From Actinotalea solisilvae (GTDB lineage Bacteria > Actinomycetota > Actinomycetes > Actinomycetales > Cellulomonadaceae): a stretch of DNA of 64,000 nt. The stretch spans positions 1-64,000 of the forward strand of contig NZ_JADDKQ010000018.1 in assembly GCF_016464425.1 (NCBI RefSeq). Reading direction: 5' to 3'. Numbering within the stretch: the first letter of the stretch is position 1; every line of letters starts with the position of its first letter. The position numbers and the translations under genes are program-made. The notes under the pieces were generated by a model. That model was given only the letters and a program-made list of their open reading frames with translations. It searched no databases and had not been told where the DNA came from. Shown here one piece after another: positions 34,392-43,884 of this stretch.

Positions 34392-34464
34392 GCGCCCGGA
34401 GGGATTCGAACCCCCAACCTTCTGATCCGTAGTCAGATGCTCTATCCGTTGAGCTACGGGCGCG
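34392..34464 (-). tRNA. tRNA-Arg (ACG anticodon)
   Basis: 73-nt cloverleaf on the minus strand. Acceptor GCGCCCG pairs with CGGGCGC; D-arm GCTC...GAGC; anticodon stem TCTGA/TCAGA encloses loop CTACGGA with anticodon ACG; T-arm GGGGG-TTCGAAT-CCCTC. The CCA end is not encoded. A strong terminator follows. A34 would be edited to inosine to read CGU/CGC/CGA. Confidence 0.95.
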
Positions 34465-34632
34465 TGGCACAGGGCCGCGCACGAGGATACATGCCCGCGC
34501 GGGCTGGTCCCAATCCGGGGCTTCTCGCGCCGCCCGCGCTGACGTACGCTCCTCTTCCCAACCCGGTCGGGACGAGCCCTCGTCGTCGACGTCGTGCGGT
34601 GGCACCACCCTCACGACCCGACCGGAGCACCC

Positions 34633-35541
34633 ATGTCGCTGACCCTCGACGCACCCCTCCCCGAGGGCCCCGCCGTCCTCCGCGCGCCCGTCGTCGGCGC
34701 ACCCGAGCCGCTCCCCCTGCCCCAGCCCGGGTGGGGGGTGCCCGAGGCCCTCGCGGCGCTCGCCGAGGCCCGCCTCGCCGTCGCCGTCCCGGCCGCCGAG
34801 CCGGTCGTCGTCAGCGCGCTGAGCACGGTCGTCCTGCGCTGCGGGGACCGCGCGGTCAAGGTCTACCCGCCCGGCACCGACCCCGCCCACCTCGCCCGGA
34901 CCGCGACCGCGCTCGCGGGCAGCGCGAGCGCCCTGCTGGCCGAGGCCGGCCCGGTGGTCACGTCGACCGGCGTCGTCACCGTCCTGCCGTGGCTGGCCGA
35001 CCCGACGCCCGTCACGTGGGCGGAGACCGGCGCGGTCCTGCGCCGCTTCCACGCCGAGCACGACGACGCCGACGTCGCGCCCTGGGAGCCGCTCCGCCGC
35101 CTCGAGACGCAGGCCGTCGACCTGCCCGACGAGGCAGCGACCGTGCTGCTCGCCGCGCGGGACGCGCTGCGCGAGGCGCTCGCGGCGCTCCGCTCGCCGC
35201 TCGGCGTCGGCGTCGTGCACGGGGACCTGTCCCCCTCGAACGTCATGCGCGGCCCGGACGGTCCCGTGCTCATCGATCTCGACTGGGTCGCGCGCGCGCC
35301 GCGCGAGTACGACCTCGGCAGCGCCGCCCGCCGGCGCGACGCGGGCGAGCTCGACGCCGCGACGTACCTCGCGTTCTGCCGCGCGTACGGCGCGGACGTG
35401 CGCGGGTGGGACGGCCGGGTCGTGCTCGACCGGGTCGCCGCGCTCGGCGGCGTCGCGTTCCGGCTGTGGGACGACCGCCGTCAGGGCCGCACGCTCGACT
35501 GGCTCGACGACGCCGTCGCGGAGTGGCACACGCCGCTCTGA
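34633..35541 (+). CDS. Aminoglycoside phosphotransferase-family kinase
   Basis: 302-residue kinase-fold protein of the APH/choline kinase type. Catalytic loop 'VVHGDLSPSNVM' and metal-binding 'PVLIDLDWVARAPREYDLG' are present, as is an N-lobe lysine in 'CGDRAVKVYPPGTD'. The natural substrate is unknown; most chromosomal members are not resistance enzymes. The ATG at 34633 follows GGAGCACCC; an earlier in-frame ATG at 34594 lacks a ribosome site. Convergent with the phosphatase gene. Confidence 0.85.
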   Translation: MSLTLDAPLPEGPAVLRAPVVGAPEPLPLPQPGWGVPEALAALAEARLAVAVPAAEPVVVSALSTVVLRCGDRAVKVYPPGTDPAHLARTATALAGSASALLAEAGPVVTSTGVVTVLPWLADPTPVTWAETGAVLRRFHAEHDDADVAPWEPLRRLETQAVDLPDEAATVLLAARDALREALAALRSPLGVGVVHGDLSPSNVMRGPDGPVLIDLDWVARAPREYDLGSAARRRDAGELDAATYLAFCRAYGADVRGWDGRVVLDRVAALGGVAFRLWDDRRQGRTLDWLDDAVAEWHTPL

Positions 35542-35561
35542 CGAGCAGCACCCACTGGCGC

Positions 35562-36188
35562 TCAGGTGAGGTCGGGCGCCGGGAGGCCGCGGAGCCAGGC
35601 GGCGAACGTCGCGTTGTTGACCGTGTCCCGCCGGTGCGCCTGCACGTGCGCGACGGCGTCCGCGCCGCTGAGCCCGAGCACCTCGCGCACGACGAGCGAG
35701 ACGAGCAGGCCCGACCGGTTGCGCCCGAAGGTGCAGTGCACGAGCGCGCGGTGCCCGTCCCGCAGGAGGCCGGCGACGAGGTCGGCGAGGCGCAGCACGA
35801 GCCCCTCGTCCGGCAGCTCGCCCGCGTCGACCAGCGGGACCTTGAGGTACAGCAGGCCCTCGGTCGCCCCGACGGGCGGGTAGGTGTCGGCGTCGGACAG
35901 GTCGACGACGACGCTCAGCCCGGTCGCGCGGACCCAGTCGTAGTCGACCGGGACCCCGCCCTGCCACAGCCGGCCGGGGACGATCTCGCTCGGCGGGTCG
36001 GCGGGCGCGACGCCCGGCAGCTCCACGACGTCGGTCGTCAGCGCGGTCGACGCCTGCGGCGCCTCCCCGGGCGCCCGCGCGGGCTCGGCGGGCTCACGCG
36101 CCTGATCGGGGACGCTCTGCTCGGAGACGACGTGCACGGGGGCGTCCTGGTCGGGGACGGCGTGCGCGCGGTGGGCGGTGGTGGTCAC
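35562..36188 (-). CDS. Dual-specificity-type protein phosphatase
   Basis: 208-residue protein. The C-terminal 140 residues form a cysteine phosphatase with the P-loop 'HCTFGRNRSG' (H-C-x5-R), an upstream general-acid region 'VVVDLSDADTYPP' and 'KVPLVDAGELPDE'. The first ~65 residues are Pro/Ala/Glu-rich and probably disordered. Substrate could be phosphoserine/threonine/tyrosine protein or another phosphate ester. Starts at GTG 36188. Divergent from the CysZ-like gene and tail-to-tail with the kinase-fold gene. Confidence 0.83.
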   Translation of the reverse strand: MTTTAHRAHAVPDQDAPVHVVSEQSVPDQAREPAEPARAPGEAPQASTALTTDVVELPGVAPADPPSEIVPGRLWQGGVPVDYDWVRATGLSVVVDLSDADTYPPVGATEGLLYLKVPLVDAGELPDEGLVLRLADLVAGLLRDGHRALVHCTFGRNRSGLLVSLVVREVLGLSGADAVAHVQAHRRDTVNNATFAAWLRGLPAPDLT

Positions 36189-36295
36189 CCCGGGACGCTA
36201 ACCCCGGCGCGCGACGGCGGCATGGCGAGGAGGTGTCGCGCGGGCGTCCGCGCGGTGGCGCGGCCGGGCCGCCCGCTGCCCTACGCTCGCGCGTC

Positions 36296-37057
36296 ATGGA
36301 CGAGTTCCTCGGCGGGGTCCGCCTGCTCCTGCGCGGCTGGGGCTTCTGGCGTCGGCGGCCGTCGACGATGGCGTGGGGCATGGTCCCGGCAGCCGTCGCG
36401 GGCGCGATCGTCCTGGTCGCGATGGTCGTGCTCGTGCTCAACCTCGACCGCGTCGGCGATGCGCTCACCGGCTTCGCGGACGCCTGGCCGGACCCGTGGC
36501 CGCAGGTGGTCGCGCTCGCGGCGCAGGTCGTCGTCCTGGCCGCCGCGGTCGTGCTCGTCGTCGTGACCTTCACCGGGCTGACGCTCGCAATCGGCGAGCC
36601 CTTCTACGACCGCATCTGGCGCGCGACCGAGCAGGCCGAGACCGGCGCGGTCCCCACGGGCGACACGGGGTTCTGGCGCGGCGCGGTCGACGGCCTCGCG
36701 ATGGTGGCCCGCGGCCTGGTCGTCGCCCTCGTCGCCGGGCTGCTCGGTCTCGTCCCCGTGGTGGGCGGCGCGCTGGGCTGGCTCGCGGGCCTGGTCCTCA
36801 CCGGGTGGGTGCTCGCGCACGAGCTCACGACGCGCGCGCTCGTCTCGCGCGGCATCGACCGCCGCGAGCGCAACCGCCTGCTCCGCGCCCACCGCCTGCG
36901 CGCGGTGGGCTTCGGCGCCGCGACCCAGCTGTGCTTCCTCGTGCCCGGCGGGGCGGTGGCGACGATGCCCGCCGCGATCGTGGGCTCCACGCTCCTCGCG
37001 CACAGCCTGCTCGGGCCCGACCGGCCCGCCGCGGGCGTGGCCGTCAGCGGAACCTGA
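36296..37057 (+). CDS. EI24/CysZ-like membrane protein
   Basis: 253-residue membrane protein of the EI24 domain family (Pfam, includes CysZ). It has four or more helices: 'MAWGMVPAAVAGAIVLVAMVVLVL', 'VVALAAQVVVLAAAVVLVVVTFTGLTLAIGEPFYDRI', 'GLVVALVAGLLGLVPVVGGALGWLAGLVLTGW', 'VGFGAATQLCFLVPGGAVATMPAAIVGSTLL'. The 'IGEPFYDRI' motif after helix two is typical. CysZ takes up sulphate in E. coli, but actinobacterial relatives are not well characterised. Its last 14 bases overlap the 3' end of the convergent glucanase gene. Confidence 0.85.
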   Translation: MDEFLGGVRLLLRGWGFWRRRPSTMAWGMVPAAVAGAIVLVAMVVLVLNLDRVGDALTGFADAWPDPWPQVVALAAQVVVLAAAVVLVVVTFTGLTLAIGEPFYDRIWRATEQAETGAVPTGDTGFWRGAVDGLAMVARGLVVALVAGLLGLVPVVGGALGWLAGLVLTGWVLAHELTTRALVSRGIDRRERNRLLRAHRLRAVGFGAATQLCFLVPGGAVATMPAAIVGSTLLAHSLLGPDRPAAGVAVSGT

Positions 37058-38852
37058 ACCAGTTGACGTTGACGAAGTCCTGCCCCGAGCCGGTGACGAA
37101 GCGCAGGTAGACGGTGTGCGTGCCGGTCGTCGCGCTGATCGCGGCCGGGACGGTGCGCCAGCTCTGCCAGCCACCGGTGCTCCCCACCGAGAAGCTCCCG
37201 ATCACGGGGGTGGTGAGGTTGTCGAGCCGGACCTCGACGATCCCGCTCACGCCCGCGCCGGCGCCGGAGGCGACGCGCGCGTCGAAGGTCCGCAGGCCGG
37301 TGCTGCCGAAGTCGACGCCGTCGAAGCGCAGCCAGTCGCCGTTGCCGATCGCGCCGATGTTCTGGCCGCCGCCGGCATCCGTCGTCGTCTCGGTGACGGT
37401 GCCGGACTGCGCGCTGAACCGCTCGGCCTGGATGGTCGACGTCGCGCTCACGGTGCCGGTGCCGCCGCCCGTCCCGCCCGGGACGGTGCCGCCCGGCGTC
37501 GACCACGTCTGCGCCGCGTTGCCGAAGCAGTCCCAGATCTGGATCCGGTTGCCGTCCCGTGCCGTGCCGCTCGGGTTGTCGAGGCAGCGGCCCGAGACCG
37601 GGTTGCGCCACGCGGTGCCCGACCGCTCCCAGCGCTGGTTCGCCTGGCCGTTGCCGCAGTCCCAGAGGAGGAGCTTGCTGCCGTTGGCGGTGCCCCACGC
37701 GTCGATGTCGAGGCACTTGCCGAAAGCGCGCAGCGTGCCGTCCGACCACGCGGTCCAGCTCTGCGCGGCGGTGCCGTTGCACTCCCAGAGCTGGACGGCG
37801 GTACCGCTCGCGGTGCTCCCGCCCGCCACGTCGAGGCACGTGCCGGCCGCGGCCGAGCGGATGGGTCCGGTCGCGCCGGGCGTCGGCCCCGTGCCGCCGC
37901 CGCCCCGGGTCGAGATCTGGATCCAGTCGACGAGCATCGGCCGGCCGGAGACGGTCGAGGCGTTCGGACCGCCGCCGAACGCGTCGGGGAAGCCGCCGCC
38001 GATCGCGACGTTGAAGATCGGGAAGAAGCCGTGGTGGATGGCGTTCGCCCACGTCGTGGCGTCCATCTGGTTCGCCGAGATCGTGAAGTAGTTCGACCCG
38101 TCGCGGTAGAAGCGCACCTGCTCGGGGCTCACGCTGCGGTCGATCTCGGCGGCGTAGGTGTGGAAGCCCGTGCTGCAGCCCGGGCACGCCCGCTCGCCCG
38201 AGCCGATGCCGGTGAACTCGTTGCACGGCCCTCCGGGCGCCGTCCCGCAGTGCATCGCGGCGAAGTGGCTCGGCCTGCCGTTGATGTTCTCGAGGATGTC
38301 GATCTCACCGATGCGCGGCCACGTGGTGGCCGCGTTCGTCCGCGCCTCGGCGCCGAGCATCCAGAACGCGGGCCAGTAGCCCGCGCCGTTCGCCGTCGTG
38401 ACGTCGGGCTGCTGGATCGACGCCTCGACGCGCAGCACCCCGCCCACCGGGGCGGCGAAGTCCGTGCGCTGCGTCTCGATGCGGCCGGACGTCCAGCCGC
38501 CGTTCGCGTCCCGGATCGGCGTGATCGCCAGGCGTCCGGCGCCGTCGTGGTAGACGTTCGCCGTGCTGTCGGTCATGTACTCGATCTCGCCGGTGCCCCA
38601 GTTGGCGGCGCCGCCGGGGTAGCCGTGGCCGATGTCGTAGAGCCAGCGCGAGCGGTCGAGGCCCGTGCCGGCCGGGGCCGAGAAGTCGTCGCTGAACACG
38701 GTGGTGAAGCCGCTCGGCGGCGGGGGCACGGCGGCCTGCGCGGGCGCGACGGCGGTGAGCAGGGAGAGCGGGACCGCCGCCGCGGCGGCCGCCGCCACGA
38801 GCACAGCGGTCCGCAGACGACGAGCGACGCTGCTCGGACGGGAGGGGTGCAT
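37044..38852 (-). CDS. Secreted GH16 endo-beta-1,3-glucanase with ricin and CBM6 modules
   Basis: 602-residue secreted enzyme that should cut beta-1,3-glucans such as fungal or yeast cell wall. Signal peptide 1-~40 (cleavage after APAQA). GH16 domain ~48-315 with catalytic motif 'GEIDILEN' (Glu183, Asp185, Glu188). A ricin-type beta-trefoil domain ~320-450 has repeated Q-x-W motifs ('AQSWTAW', 'NQRWER', 'AQTWST'). After a Gly/Thr linker, a C-terminal CBM6 (~475-602, 'QAERFSAQSGTVTETTTDAGGGQNIGAIGNGDWLRFDGVDFG'). It resembles the Cellulosimicrobium/Oerskovia glucanase type with an extra CBM6. ATG 38852 follows GAAGGAACGCCC. Confidence 0.93.
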   Translation of the reverse strand: MHPSRPSSVARRLRTAVLVAAAAAAAVPLSLLTAVAPAQAAVPPPPSGFTTVFSDDFSAPAGTGLDRSRWLYDIGHGYPGGAANWGTGEIEYMTDSTANVYHDGAGRLAITPIRDANGGWTSGRIETQRTDFAAPVGGVLRVEASIQQPDVTTANGAGYWPAFWMLGAEARTNAATTWPRIGEIDILENINGRPSHFAAMHCGTAPGGPCNEFTGIGSGERACPGCSTGFHTYAAEIDRSVSPEQVRFYRDGSNYFTISANQMDATTWANAIHHGFFPIFNVAIGGGFPDAFGGGPNASTVSGRPMLVDWIQISTRGGGGTGPTPGATGPIRSAAAGTCLDVAGGSTASGTAVQLWECNGTAAQSWTAWSDGTLRAFGKCLDIDAWGTANGSKLLLWDCGNGQANQRWERSGTAWRNPVSGRCLDNPSGTARDGNRIQIWDCFGNAAQTWSTPGGTVPGGTGGGTGTVSATSTIQAERFSAQSGTVTETTTDAGGGQNIGAIGNGDWLRFDGVDFGSTGLRTFDARVASGAGAGVSGIVEVRLDNLTTPVIGSFSVGSTGGWQSWRTVPAAISATTGTHTVYLRFVTGSGQDFVNVNWFRFR

Positions 38853-38893
38853 GGGCGTTCCTTCGTCTCTCGGGAGCCACGGCGCACGTGACG

Positions 38894-38906
38894 GACACGT
38901 GTCACC
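38894..38906 (-). promoter_or_regulatory. Candidate operator GGTGACACGTGTC
   Basis: On the minus strand, 42 bases upstream of the GH16 glucanase start, the sequence GGTGACACGTGTC includes the perfect palindrome GACACGTGTC. It matches 12 of 13 bases with GGTGACACGAGTC upstream of the LuxR-type gene (46251-46263). A second related candidate, CAGTGGATTCCCCGTAG at 38946-38962, resembles a site near the chitinase gene. Confidence 0.45.
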
Positions 38907-39055
38907 ACCGAGGACGTTCCTACTCCGAGCGACGGCGGGGGTCTGCAGTGGATTCCCCGTAGCCCCGCGACGGGCAGCGGAGACGGCGACGCCCCGGCGC
39001 GACGAGCGGGCCGGGGCGGTGCGGGGATCGAGCGCGCCGGCGAACCGGCGACGAG

Positions 39056-39144
39056 CGGAGACGGTGGGATTTGAACCCACGGAAGGGTTGCCCCTTCACG
39101 ACCTTAGCAGGGTCGCGCACTAGACCTGACTATGCGACGTCTCC
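39056..39144 (-). tRNA. tRNA-Ser (GCU anticodon)
   Basis: 89-nt class II tRNA on the minus strand. Acceptor GGAGACG/CGTCTCC; anticodon stem CGACC/GGTCG around loop CTGCTAA, anticodon GCT; long variable arm GAAGGGGCAACCCTTC; T-arm GTGGG-TTCAAAT-CCCAC. Long variable arm confirms serine identity, reading AGC/AGU. CCA is not encoded. Confidence 0.95.
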
Positions 39145-39240
39145 AGTGTGCAGGTCAGGGTACCCGGGCGGACGGAGCAGGGGCAAAGCGGGCCGTGACC
39201 TGCGCGGGGACCGACCGGGCGCGCCTCGGGAGGTCCGCCG

Positions 39241-40563
39241 TCAACGCTCGAACGCCCACGCGCGGTCGGTGAGCACGCGACCCACCGCGAGCCCGATGGC
39301 GATCGAGACGACGACGAAGACCGCCTGCACGCCGGACGTCACCGCGGCGTCGACGTCGCCGTTGTTGAGCCCCACGACGGCCCGGTACACGGCCGCGCCG
39401 GGCACCATGATGACGACCGCCGGCACCGACACCGTGATCCGGGGGATCTTGAGGGCCGGCGCGACCCACGCCGCCAGCAGCCCCACGACGAGCGTCGCCA
39501 GCATCGTCGCGGCCTGCATCGCGACGCCGAGGTCCGCGAGCTCGAGCCGCAGCACGTTGGCGACCGCGCCGATCGCCGTCGCGCCCAGCGCCATCCGGAG
39601 CGGCGAGTTGAAGAGGAGGGCGAACCCGAGCACCCCGAGCGCGCTCGCGAGGGTGCGGAGCGCGAGCTCGACCCAGAAGGGCGCGGCGGCCGCGGGCGTC
39701 GGCGCGGTGTCCAGCCCGGTCATCCACGTCACGCCCCACACGCTGATCGCGGCGGACAGGAGGATGAGCATCGCGTAGGTGATGCGCGCGACGCCGGCCG
39801 AGAAGTCGAGCTTGGCGAGGTCGAGCGCGCCCGTGACGAGCGCGAACCCGGGCACGAGGAAGAGCACCGCGGAGATGAACCCGGCCTCGTGCGTCGAGCC
39901 GCTCCCCGAGGCGACGTCGAGCGCGAGCACGAAGCCGAGGTAGGCGAAGCACGCGACCGCCGCCGCGACCATCGTCACGCCGAACTGGTTGAGCCGGCGG
40001 TGCAGCATGGTGCGCCGCACGAGCTGCCCGAGCCCCGCGGCGAGGAAGACGCCGACCACCTCGACCGGGCCGCCGTTGTTGAGGTAGGCGAACGCGCCGC
40101 ACGCGACCGCCGCGAAGAGCGCGTTGGCGAGCGCCGGGTAGAGCGGGCCGATCGCCTCGATCCGGTCGAGCTCGCGGTTGACCTCGTCGACGGTCACGCC
40201 GGGCCGCACGCCGTTCGCGAGGTTCGTCAGCTCGCCGAGCCGGTGGGCGTTGACGCCCACGGCGCGGACCTCCGCGACCTCCGTGCGGAAGATGGCCCCG
40301 CGGTGCGACGTCGCCGTGATCTCGGTGAGGGTCACGTGCGCCTCGTGCCGGTCGAGGCCGAACGCCCGCGCGACCTGCTGCATCGCGGTCTTGACGCGGT
40401 AGCTGCCGGTGCCGGACGCGAGCATCGCCTTGCCGATGCGCAGCACCGCGCCGGACTGCCGGATGAGCTCGACGGGCTCGAGCGCGTCCTCGTCACGGTG
40501 GTGCGCGCGCGCGGCGCTGGTGGGAGCGGCGGGCTCGTGGGGCTGGTCCGGCTGGTCGGGCAC
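39241..40563 (-). CDS. thrE: Threonine/serine exporter ThrE family protein
   Basis: 440-residue membrane protein. The N-terminal ThrE domain (DUF1212) has a cytoplasmic segment ('IGKAMLASGTGSYRVKTAMQQVARAFGLDRHEAHVTLTEITATSHRG') and five helices; the C-terminal DUF3815-like half has five more ('MALGATAIGAVANVLRLELADLGVAMQAATMLATLVVGLLA', 'TVSVPAVVIMVPGAAVYRAVVGL'). Homologues export threonine and serine from the cytoplasm in Corynebacterium. GTG start at 40563 preceded by GGAGG eight bases away. Single gene beside tRNA-Ser. Confidence 0.9.
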   Translation of the reverse strand: MPDQPDQPHEPAAPTSAARAHHRDEDALEPVELIRQSGAVLRIGKAMLASGTGSYRVKTAMQQVARAFGLDRHEAHVTLTEITATSHRGAIFRTEVAEVRAVGVNAHRLGELTNLANGVRPGVTVDEVNRELDRIEAIGPLYPALANALFAAVACGAFAYLNNGGPVEVVGVFLAAGLGQLVRRTMLHRRLNQFGVTMVAAAVACFAYLGFVLALDVASGSGSTHEAGFISAVLFLVPGFALVTGALDLAKLDFSAGVARITYAMLILLSAAISVWGVTWMTGLDTAPTPAAAAPFWVELALRTLASALGVLGFALLFNSPLRMALGATAIGAVANVLRLELADLGVAMQAATMLATLVVGLLAAWVAPALKIPRITVSVPAVVIMVPGAAVYRAVVGLNNGDVDAAVTSGVQAVFVVVSIAIGLAVGRVLTDRAWAFER

Positions 40564-40643
40564 GGCTCCATCCTCCCCGGTCGTCCGGGCGGCGGGGCGG
40601 GACCCCGCCGGTGGCGGCGCGCCGCCCGCCGGTCGTCGGAGCC

Positions 40644-40922
40644 CTAGGAGCCGAACGGGATGGGGATCGGCCCGCAGCAGCAGACGCCGCGGACGCCGGT
40701 CTGCGTCAGCATCGTCGCCGCGCGGTAGCAGGCGGCGAAGCGCAGGACCGTCGGCACCGCGCCACGGACCACGCCGCGCCGCCGGACGACGTCGCGCACG
40801 TCCGCCGAGCACGACCGTCCGCCGTGAGCGACGAGGTGCGCGCAGGTGTAGCCCTTCCGGGGCGACAGGCGTCGCTGGTAGGTGACGATGGCCGCGTCGA
40901 CGACCCGCGCGAGAGGGCTCAT
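40644..40922 (-). CDS. yidD: Membrane protein insertion efficiency factor-like (YidD)
   Basis: 92-residue small basic, cysteine-rich protein. 'VDAAIVTYQRRLSPRKGYTCAHLVAHGGRSCSADVRDVVRRRGVVRGAVPTVLRFAACYRAA' matches the YidD pattern (YQ..LSP...C.......SCS.Y....V...G...G......R...C) with insertions, so it is a divergent member. YidD helps YidC-mediated membrane protein insertion, but the usual rnpA-yidD-yidC context is absent here, so this is probably a second copy. The ATG at 40922 fits the family start. Confidence 0.68.
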   Translation of the reverse strand: MSPLARVVDAAIVTYQRRLSPRKGYTCAHLVAHGGRSCSADVRDVVRRRGVVRGAVPTVLRFAACYRAATMLTQTGVRGVCCCGPIPIPFGS

Positions 40923-40945
40923 CCCCGGACGCTAGCCCCGGGCGG

Positions 40946-41851
40946 TCATGGGCGCGCGACGAGGGGCGCCCGCTCGTCCAGCGCGTCCGCCGGCATCAGC
41001 TCGCGGCGGTCCACGACGTGCCACAGCTCGACCGTCTGGACGACCCAGAAGGCCGCGAACTCGACGATGAGCAGCGCCTCGGCGACGACGACCGCGTGGT
41101 CCCACTCGCGCGCGACGACGAACCGGAGCAGCCCGATCGCCGCGAGGGTCGCGAGCATGGCGGCCGCGACGACCCCGTACGTCCGCGCGTACGCGCGCCG
41201 CTCGCGCGCGCGGCCCGCCTGCCGCGCGTTGAGCACGACCACGCCGATGACGCCCAGGAACATCGTGGGCGCGGCGATGTTGTGCCCCGACGTGAGCAGG
41301 CGGTCGGGCTCGGTGAAGAACACGAGCACTCCGACCGCGATGACGAGCCAGCCCACGGCGCGCACCCACGCCGCCGCCCGACTCGGCTCGGGCGTCACCG
41401 CGCCGCGGCGCACGAGCACGACGTACGTCACCTGCGCGACGACGCCCGCGACGACGAGGGCGAGCAGGTTGTTGCGGACGCCCTCGGCGGCGAGGTACTC
41501 GGGCGGCAGGCTCGGGCCGCCGCAGATCGGCTCGCGGCCGGTGGGCACCAGCGCGACGACGAACGCGAGGAAGCCGGAGAAGTCGAGGACCGCGTCCTCG
41601 ACGGGCGAGCTGCCCTTGTAGACCAGCAGGCAGACGCCGACGCCGCACAGGACGGCGACGAACACGCTGTGGACGGCGGTCCAGTAGTAGGCGCTGATCG
41701 ACGTCTGCCAGCAGCCTGCGGCGACGGCCTGCGTCACGAGCGCCGCCGCGAGGAGGACGACGAGCAGGACGATCGCGAGCCGGATGGACCGGTAGGTGTC
41801 CAGCACCGTGCGGCTGTGGTCGTACCCCGTGGGCGTGCCGACGTGGCTCAC
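40946..41851 (-). CDS. Hypothetical seven-helix membrane protein
   Basis: 301-residue polytopic membrane protein with about seven helices ('LAIVLLVVLLAAALVTQAVAAG', 'AVHSVFVAVLCGVGVCLLVY', 'VLDFSGFLAFVVALVP', 'LLALVVAGVVAQVTYVVLV', 'AVGWLVIAVGVLVFFTEPD', 'IAAPTMFLGVIGVVVLNA', 'VVVAEALLIVEFAAFWVVQTVELW'). 'CWQTSISAYYWTAVHSVFV' and 'TSGHNIAAPTMF' look like a conserved signature, but I cannot name the family. GTG start 41851 preceded by GGAGGAG. Role unknown. Confidence 0.72.
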   Translation of the reverse strand: MSHVGTPTGYDHSRTVLDTYRSIRLAIVLLVVLLAAALVTQAVAAGCWQTSISAYYWTAVHSVFVAVLCGVGVCLLVYKGSSPVEDAVLDFSGFLAFVVALVPTGREPICGGPSLPPEYLAAEGVRNNLLALVVAGVVAQVTYVVLVRRGAVTPEPSRAAAWVRAVGWLVIAVGVLVFFTEPDRLLTSGHNIAAPTMFLGVIGVVVLNARQAGRARERRAYARTYGVVAAAMLATLAAIGLLRFVVAREWDHAVVVAEALLIVEFAAFWVVQTVELWHVVDRRELMPADALDERAPLVARP

Positions 41852-41926
41852 GCTCGCACTCTCCTCCCACCGTCGGGGCTACGGGAAGGGGCACGACCGC
41901 CCTGGCCCGGCACGTGCCGGGGACGG

Positions 41927-41960
41927 CCGGAGGGCCGGACGTCGCCGTCCGGCCCTCCGG
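41927..41960 (-). terminator. Hairpin terminator after chitinase gene
   Basis: Perfect 15-bp stem, CCGGAGGGCCGGACG (41927-41941) with CGTCCGGCCCTCCGG (41946-41960), four-base loop. It lies 46 bases past the stop codon of the chitinase gene and upstream of the next gene's start on the same strand, so it separates the two units. Confidence 0.82.
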
Positions 41961-42005
41961 ATCCTGTCGTCGTCCGCCGTCAGGCGGGCGCCACCGCCAC
42001 CCTCG

Positions 42006-43670
<1,665 letters not shown>

Positions 43671-43794
43671 CGAGACTCTCCTCTGGTCGGACGGGTCGCC
43701 GTGCGGCTCTCGCGCTCGGCGCCCCCTCAGGCGTGGGCCGGCACCGCGTCCGCGCGACGGGCCTCACCGTAGGAAGGGACGCGCACCGCTGTAC

Positions 43795-43873
43795 CTCGGG
43801 GATCCCTCGTACCGCCCGGTCCCGGCGCCCGGGTCCCGTGCCACGGCCGGCCCCGCTAGGGGGAATCCCGTAG
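43795..43873. promoter_or_regulatory. Two LuxR/LAL-type palindromes upstream of the chitinase gene
   Basis: CTCGGGGATCCCTCG (43795-43809, flanked on both sides by GTAC) and CTAGGGGGAATCCCGTAG (43856-43873). Both resemble the CTVGGGAWWTCCCBAG consensus reported for PimM-type LuxR regulators of Streptomyces, though spacing differs by a base or two. They lie 125-203 bases upstream of the chitinase start and beside the 3' end of a LuxR-family gene. Regulation of chitinase is inferred. Confidence 0.45.
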
Positions 43874-43884
43874 CCGGTCCCGGG

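Noticed and set aside
34633..35541. Antibiotic resistance gene
   Set aside because: The kinase-fold motifs are generic to the APH superfamily; nothing in sequence or context indicates an antibiotic substrate.
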